Notes under the pieces: model-generated
Seen by the model: only the letters and a program-made list of their open reading frames with translations
What the model was told of the DNA's origin: nothing
Databases searched by the model: none
Translations under genes and position numbers: made by a program
Part shown: positions 60,940 to 64,000 of the stretch, piece by piece
How the letters are laid out: every line of letters begins with the position of its first letter
Numbering within the stretch: the stretch's first letter is position 1
Assembly: GCF_029457495.1 (NCBI RefSeq)
Contig: NZ_CP120361.1
Coordinates: forward strand, 1,566,001-1,630,000
Direction: 5' to 3'
Length of the DNA stretch: 64,000 bases
Origin: Chelativorans sp. AA-79
GTDB lineage: Bacteria; Pseudomonadota; Alphaproteobacteria; Rhizobiales; Rhizobiaceae

Positions 60940-63900
60940 AGCGCTGGCTCTACAGGATCGCCATAGCACTCGGGCTGCTCGCCTTCGCGGCGGCCGTCTG
61001 GTTCGGTGGGCCACTCATCGGCTTCGGCGGCGTGCGGCCGCTGGAGCCGGTCTGGCTGCGCCTTTTGCTCATTCTCCTCGTGCTGGCTGCAGTCGGCGGC
61101 TTTTATGGTTTCCGCTATTGGAGGAAGCGGCGGGCGGAGAAGGCGCTGGAAGCCGCGGTTGCGGAAAGCGAAGGCCAGGAAGGTGACGCCAGGGTGCTGG
61201 GCCAGCGCATGACGGAAGCGCTGGAGACGCTGAAGCGCGCGAGCGGCAAGCGGAATTTCCTCTATGAGCTGCCCTGGTACATCATCATCGGCCCACCCGG
61301 CGCCGGCAAGACGACGGCGCTCGTCAATTCGGGCCTGAAGTTCCCGCTTGCGGGCGCCGATGGCGCGCAGGCTGTCGCGGGCGTCGGGGGCACGCGCTAT
61401 TGCGACTGGTGGTTTACCGAGGAGGCGGTGCTGATCGATACGGCCGGCCGTTACACCACGCAGGACTCCGACGCGCAGGCCGACAAGAAGAGCTGGCTCT
61501 CCTTCCTTTCCCTCCTCAAGGAGAACCGCGCCAAGCAGCCCATCAATGGCGTCATCCTGGCCATCAGCGTCGAGGACCTCCTGAAGCTCGATGCCCAGGA
61601 GCTTTCCGCCCACGCGGCGGCAATCCGCAAGCGGCTGCAGGAGATCCACGAACAGCTCAAGATCGATTTCCCGGTCTATGCGCTCTTCACCAAGGCCGAT
61701 CTCGTCGCCGGCTTCTCCGAATATTTCGGCAGTTTCACCGAGAGCCGGCGGCGCAAGGTCTGGGGCGCCACCTTCCAGACCGAGGACCGCAGCAAGAACA
61801 TGGTGACCCAGGTCCCGGCCGAATTCGATGCGCTGGTGCTCAGGCTATCGGAGGAACTCACCGACCGGCTTCACGAGGAGCCGGACCCGGTGGCGCGCAT
61901 CGCCATCTTCGACTTCCCGGGCCAGTTCGCTCTGCTCAAGGACCGCGTATCGGATTTCCTGAACCGCATCTTCGAGCCGACGCGCTATCAGGTGAACGCG
62001 AACCTGCGTGGCTTCTACTTCTCTTCGGGCACGCAGGAAGGCACGCCCATCGACCAGGTGCTGGGCGCGATCGCCCGCAGCACCGGCAGTGCGATGACCG
62101 CACGGCAACTTTCCGGCACAGGCCGGAGCTTCTTCCTGCACGATCTCCTGACGAAGGTGATCTTCTCGGAAGCCGGCTGGGTCTCGCGCGATATGGCGGC
62201 GGTGCGGCGGGCAGCTCTCATCCGCTACGGCTCCTTCGCGGCAATCGGGCTTGTGGCGGTGGCGCTGCTCGGCGTATGGGGGGTGAGCTTCGCCACCAAC
62301 CGCGCCCTGATTGCGACCACGGAAAACGCGGTGGAGCAGTACCGCGTCAACGCGAACGAGCATCTCACGAGCACCAGCGTTTCAGACGTCGACCTGGAGA
62401 ACGTCGTCGGCCATCTCCAAACATTGCGCAATCTGCCCGTGGGCTACGAGAACCGGGGCGAGGCCACGCCCATGCGGGAGACGTTCGGACTCAGCCAGCG
62501 CGGCCGGCTGCTCTCCGCCTCGGAGACGACATATCGACGCGCGCTCGAGCGCATGTACCGCTCCCGGCTCATTCTGCAGCTCGAGCGCACCATCGAAGCG
62601 AACATGAACGATCCGCTCCAGCTCTACGAGCCGCTCAAGGTGTACCTCATGCTGGGCGGCAAGGCGCCGAAGGTGGACGAGGAACTCATCGTCGCCTGGA
62701 TGCAGCGCGACTGGGAGCTGAACCGCTATCCGGGGCCGGCCAACCGGCAGGGCCGTGAGGAACTGGAAAGACAGCTGCGCGCCATGCTCGATCTCGGCAA
62801 GGCGCATGATCCGGCCATCGATCTCAACGGGCCGCTTGTGGAGCAGGCGCAGCGCTCGCTCGCCCGCATGAACATGGCCGACTGGGCCTATGCGCTCATC
62901 AGGTCGGCCGCCTATTCCGCGCCCATCGAGGATTTCTCCTTCGCCGCCCGCGCCGGGCCAGATGCCGGTCTGGTGTTCGAGACGGTCGACGGCAGCGATC
63001 TGAACGGCGTCATCGTGCCCGGCCTCTACACCTATGCGGGCTTCAACGATTTCTTCCTCACTCAGATGGCCGCCATCGCCGACAAGCTTTCCGGCGAGCA
63101 ATGGGTGATGGGCGAGGTCGGCGAGCAGATGGCGGTCGAGGACCAGTTCAAGACCCTCGGCATCGCGCTGCTCGACCGCTACGGCCGCGACTTCGTCAGC
63201 GCCTGGGAGGCCGCGCTTGAGAACATCAAGCTGAAGCCGCTCTCGGCGGACAAGCCCCAATACGTCTCGCTGTCGGCGGCGGCCTCGCCCGGTTCCCCCA
63301 TCCGCCAGCTCTTCGAGGAGGTCAGCCGCGAGACGGCGCTGACCAGGGAGCAGGAAGGCGAGGAGCCGCCGGTGGTAGCCGAGGAAGCGCAGGCGGTGGC
63401 GGGTGAGGCAGGCCGGATGCTGGCGCAGCGGACGGCCGATCGCACGACGGGTCTTGCGCGGATCGGCATCGACCTGGCCCTTCGCAAGTCGCAGACGCGT
63501 GTCGGCGTGAACGGTTCGCCCGCGACCCAGGTGCCCGGCGCCAATATCGAGGCCCAGTTCCGGCCCTATCAGATGCTGTTCGAGGGCGAGGCGGGCCAGC
63601 GACCGATCGATGCGCTGATCCAGAACTTCTACGAGGTCTACCAGAGCCTCGTGCTCGCGGCGACCAATCCGTCGCAGGCCGAGCGGGCCAACGCCAATCT
63701 CCAGCTCCAGGTGGTCACGTTGCGCGCCAGCGCCTCGCGATTGCCAAGGCCGCTTGCGCGCATGGTCGGCGGCGCGGTCGAGGATTTCGAGGGCGACGCC
63801 GCCGATACTTCGCTCGCACAGCTCAACCAGATGCTGAACGCCACGGTCTCGCGCCCCTGCGAGCAGGTGGTGGCGAACCGCTATCCCTTCTCGCGCAAGA

Positions 63901-64000
63901 GCGAGCGCGACGTGCCGATGGCCGATTTCGCCCGGCTCTTCGCGCCGAACGGCATCATCGACCGCTTTTTCGCGCAGAACCTCGCGCCGCTCACCGATAT
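60936..64000 (+). CDS. tssM: T6SS membrane protein TssM (IcmF), partial (runs off window)
   Basis: 1021 codons are visible and the frame is still open at the window edge; family members have about 1100-1200 residues. It starts with two membrane helices, then a cytoplasmic NTPase-like domain with Walker A GPPGAGKTT near residue 120 and LIDTAGRYT, a third helix near 430-447, and a long periplasmic part. It forms the T6SS envelope channel with TssJ and TssL. ATG 60936 overlaps the tssL stop. Confidence 0.96.
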   Translation, partial: MKRWLYRIAIALGLLAFAAAVWFGGPLIGFGGVRPLEPVWLRLLLILLVLAAVGGFYGFRYWRKRRAEKALEAAVAESEGQEGDARVLGQRMTEALETLKRASGKRNFLYELPWYIIIGPPGAGKTTALVNSGLKFPLAGADGAQAVAGVGGTRYCDWWFTEEAVLIDTAGRYTTQDSDAQADKKSWLSFLSLLKENRAKQPINGVILAISVEDLLKLDAQELSAHAAAIRKRLQEIHEQLKIDFPVYALFTKADLVAGFSEYFGSFTESRRRKVWGATFQTEDRSKNMVTQVPAEFDALVLRLSEELTDRLHEEPDPVARIAIFDFPGQFALLKDRVSDFLNRIFEPTRYQVNANLRGFYFSSGTQEGTPIDQVLGAIARSTGSAMTARQLSGTGRSFFLHDLLTKVIFSEAGWVSRDMAAVRRAALIRYGSFAAIGLVAVALLGVWGVSFATNRALIATTENAVEQYRVNANEHLTSTSVSDVDLENVVGHLQTLRNLPVGYENRGEATPMRETFGLSQRGRLLSASETTYRRALERMYRSRLILQLERTIEANMNDPLQLYEPLKVYLMLGGKAPKVDEELIVAWMQRDWELNRYPGPANRQGREELERQLRAMLDLGKAHDPAIDLNGPLVEQAQRSLARMNMADWAYALIRSAAYSAPIEDFSFAARAGPDAGLVFETVDGSDLNGVIVPGLYTYAGFNDFFLTQMAAIADKLSGEQWVMGEVGEQMAVEDQFKTLGIALLDRYGRDFVSAWEAALENIKLKPLSADKPQYVSLSAAASPGSPIRQLFEEVSRETALTREQEGEEPPVVAEEAQAVAGEAGRMLAQRTADRTTGLARIGIDLALRKSQTRVGVNGSPATQVPGANIEAQFRPYQMLFEGEAGQRPIDALIQNFYEVYQSLVLAATNPSQAERANANLQLQVVTLRASASRLPRPLARMVGGAVEDFEGDAADTSLAQLNQMLNATVSRPCEQVVANRYPFSRKSERDVPMADFARLFAPNGIIDRFFAQNLAPLTD

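Noticed and set aside
61400..62758. Plus-strand open frame of 452 codons in another frame within tssM
   Set aside because: tssM reads through without stops and has Walker A and helices in its own frame; this is a high-GC shadow.
1..64000. CRISPR arrays and tRNA or rRNA genes
   Set aside because: I found no regular short direct repeats with spacers and no cloverleaf or rRNA stretch. A scan by dedicated tools would be decisive.

Overview
The window is high-GC alphaproteobacterial DNA, most likely Hyphomicrobiales (Rhizobiales). The evidence is a FixL-FixJ-FixK regulatory block, a cbb3 oxidase operon (ccoNOQP with ccoI and ccoS), a NirK/pseudoazurin/NnrS denitrification set and a type VI secretion locus, with many 1-, 4- or 10-base gene overlaps. 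I see no rRNA, tRNA or CRISPR array. The species cannot be named from sequence alone.

Layout. (1) 1-6.1 kb, minus strand: an SGNH-like protein (cut by the window edge) and an MBOAT acyltransferase, two small CXXCH proteins, a zinc-ribbon protein, then a terminator, and a two-gene thiamine-diphosphate 2-oxo acid dehydrogenase E1 whose alpha subunit carries a canonical twin-arginine signal. (2) 6.1-10.6 kb: host-attachment-like protein, triple-BON protein, an alcohol dehydrogenase with a universal-stress-protein tail, an MgtC-like/DUF4010 membrane protein and thioredoxin 2. (3) 10.7-20.5 kb: the cbb3 oxidase operon plus a P-type metal ATPase/Usp pair. (4) 20.7-24.7 kb: DUF1858 protein, Crp/Fnr regulator (NnrR-like), pseudoazurin, nnrS and nirK. 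(5) 24.9-29.6 kb: arginine deiminase pathway (antiporter, arcA, arcB, arcC). (6) 29.6-42.5 kb: Usp, cytochrome c, phosphoketolase, acetate kinase, glucan phosphorylase, CBS-BON protein, Ca2+-type P-ATPase, Usp, an unknown 129-residue protein and an AI-2E-type permease. (7) 42.5-47.5 kb: ADP-forming acyl-CoA synthetase/GNAT fusion, quinone-reductase-like flavoprotein and two decayed genes. (8) 47.7-50.9 kb: fixL, fixJ, a stand-alone receiver and fixK. (9) 51.5-52.3 kb: a degenerate IS3-type element. (10) 52.4-64 kb: autotransporter, caspase-like protein, PAAR protein, tssK, tssL and tssM (cut by the window edge).

How it fits together. Seventeen 14-base FNR/FixK/NnrR-type dyads (TTGNN-N4-NNCAA) lie mostly 55-100 bases upstream of start codons between 6.1 and 49.8 kb; none was seen in the secretion region. 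I read the first 50 kb as a low-oxygen island. FixL/FixJ would sense low oxygen and turn on fixK through a FixJ-type element at 50174-50189. FixK would then activate high-affinity respiration, denitrification, substrate-level ATP synthesis (arginine deiminase, phosphoketolase/acetate kinase, ADP-forming acyl-CoA synthetase) and stress proteins. The most unusual item is the apparently exported E1 dehydrogenase under a perfect FNR/FixK dyad, next to genes for periplasmic c-type cytochromes and without E2 or E3 genes in the window.
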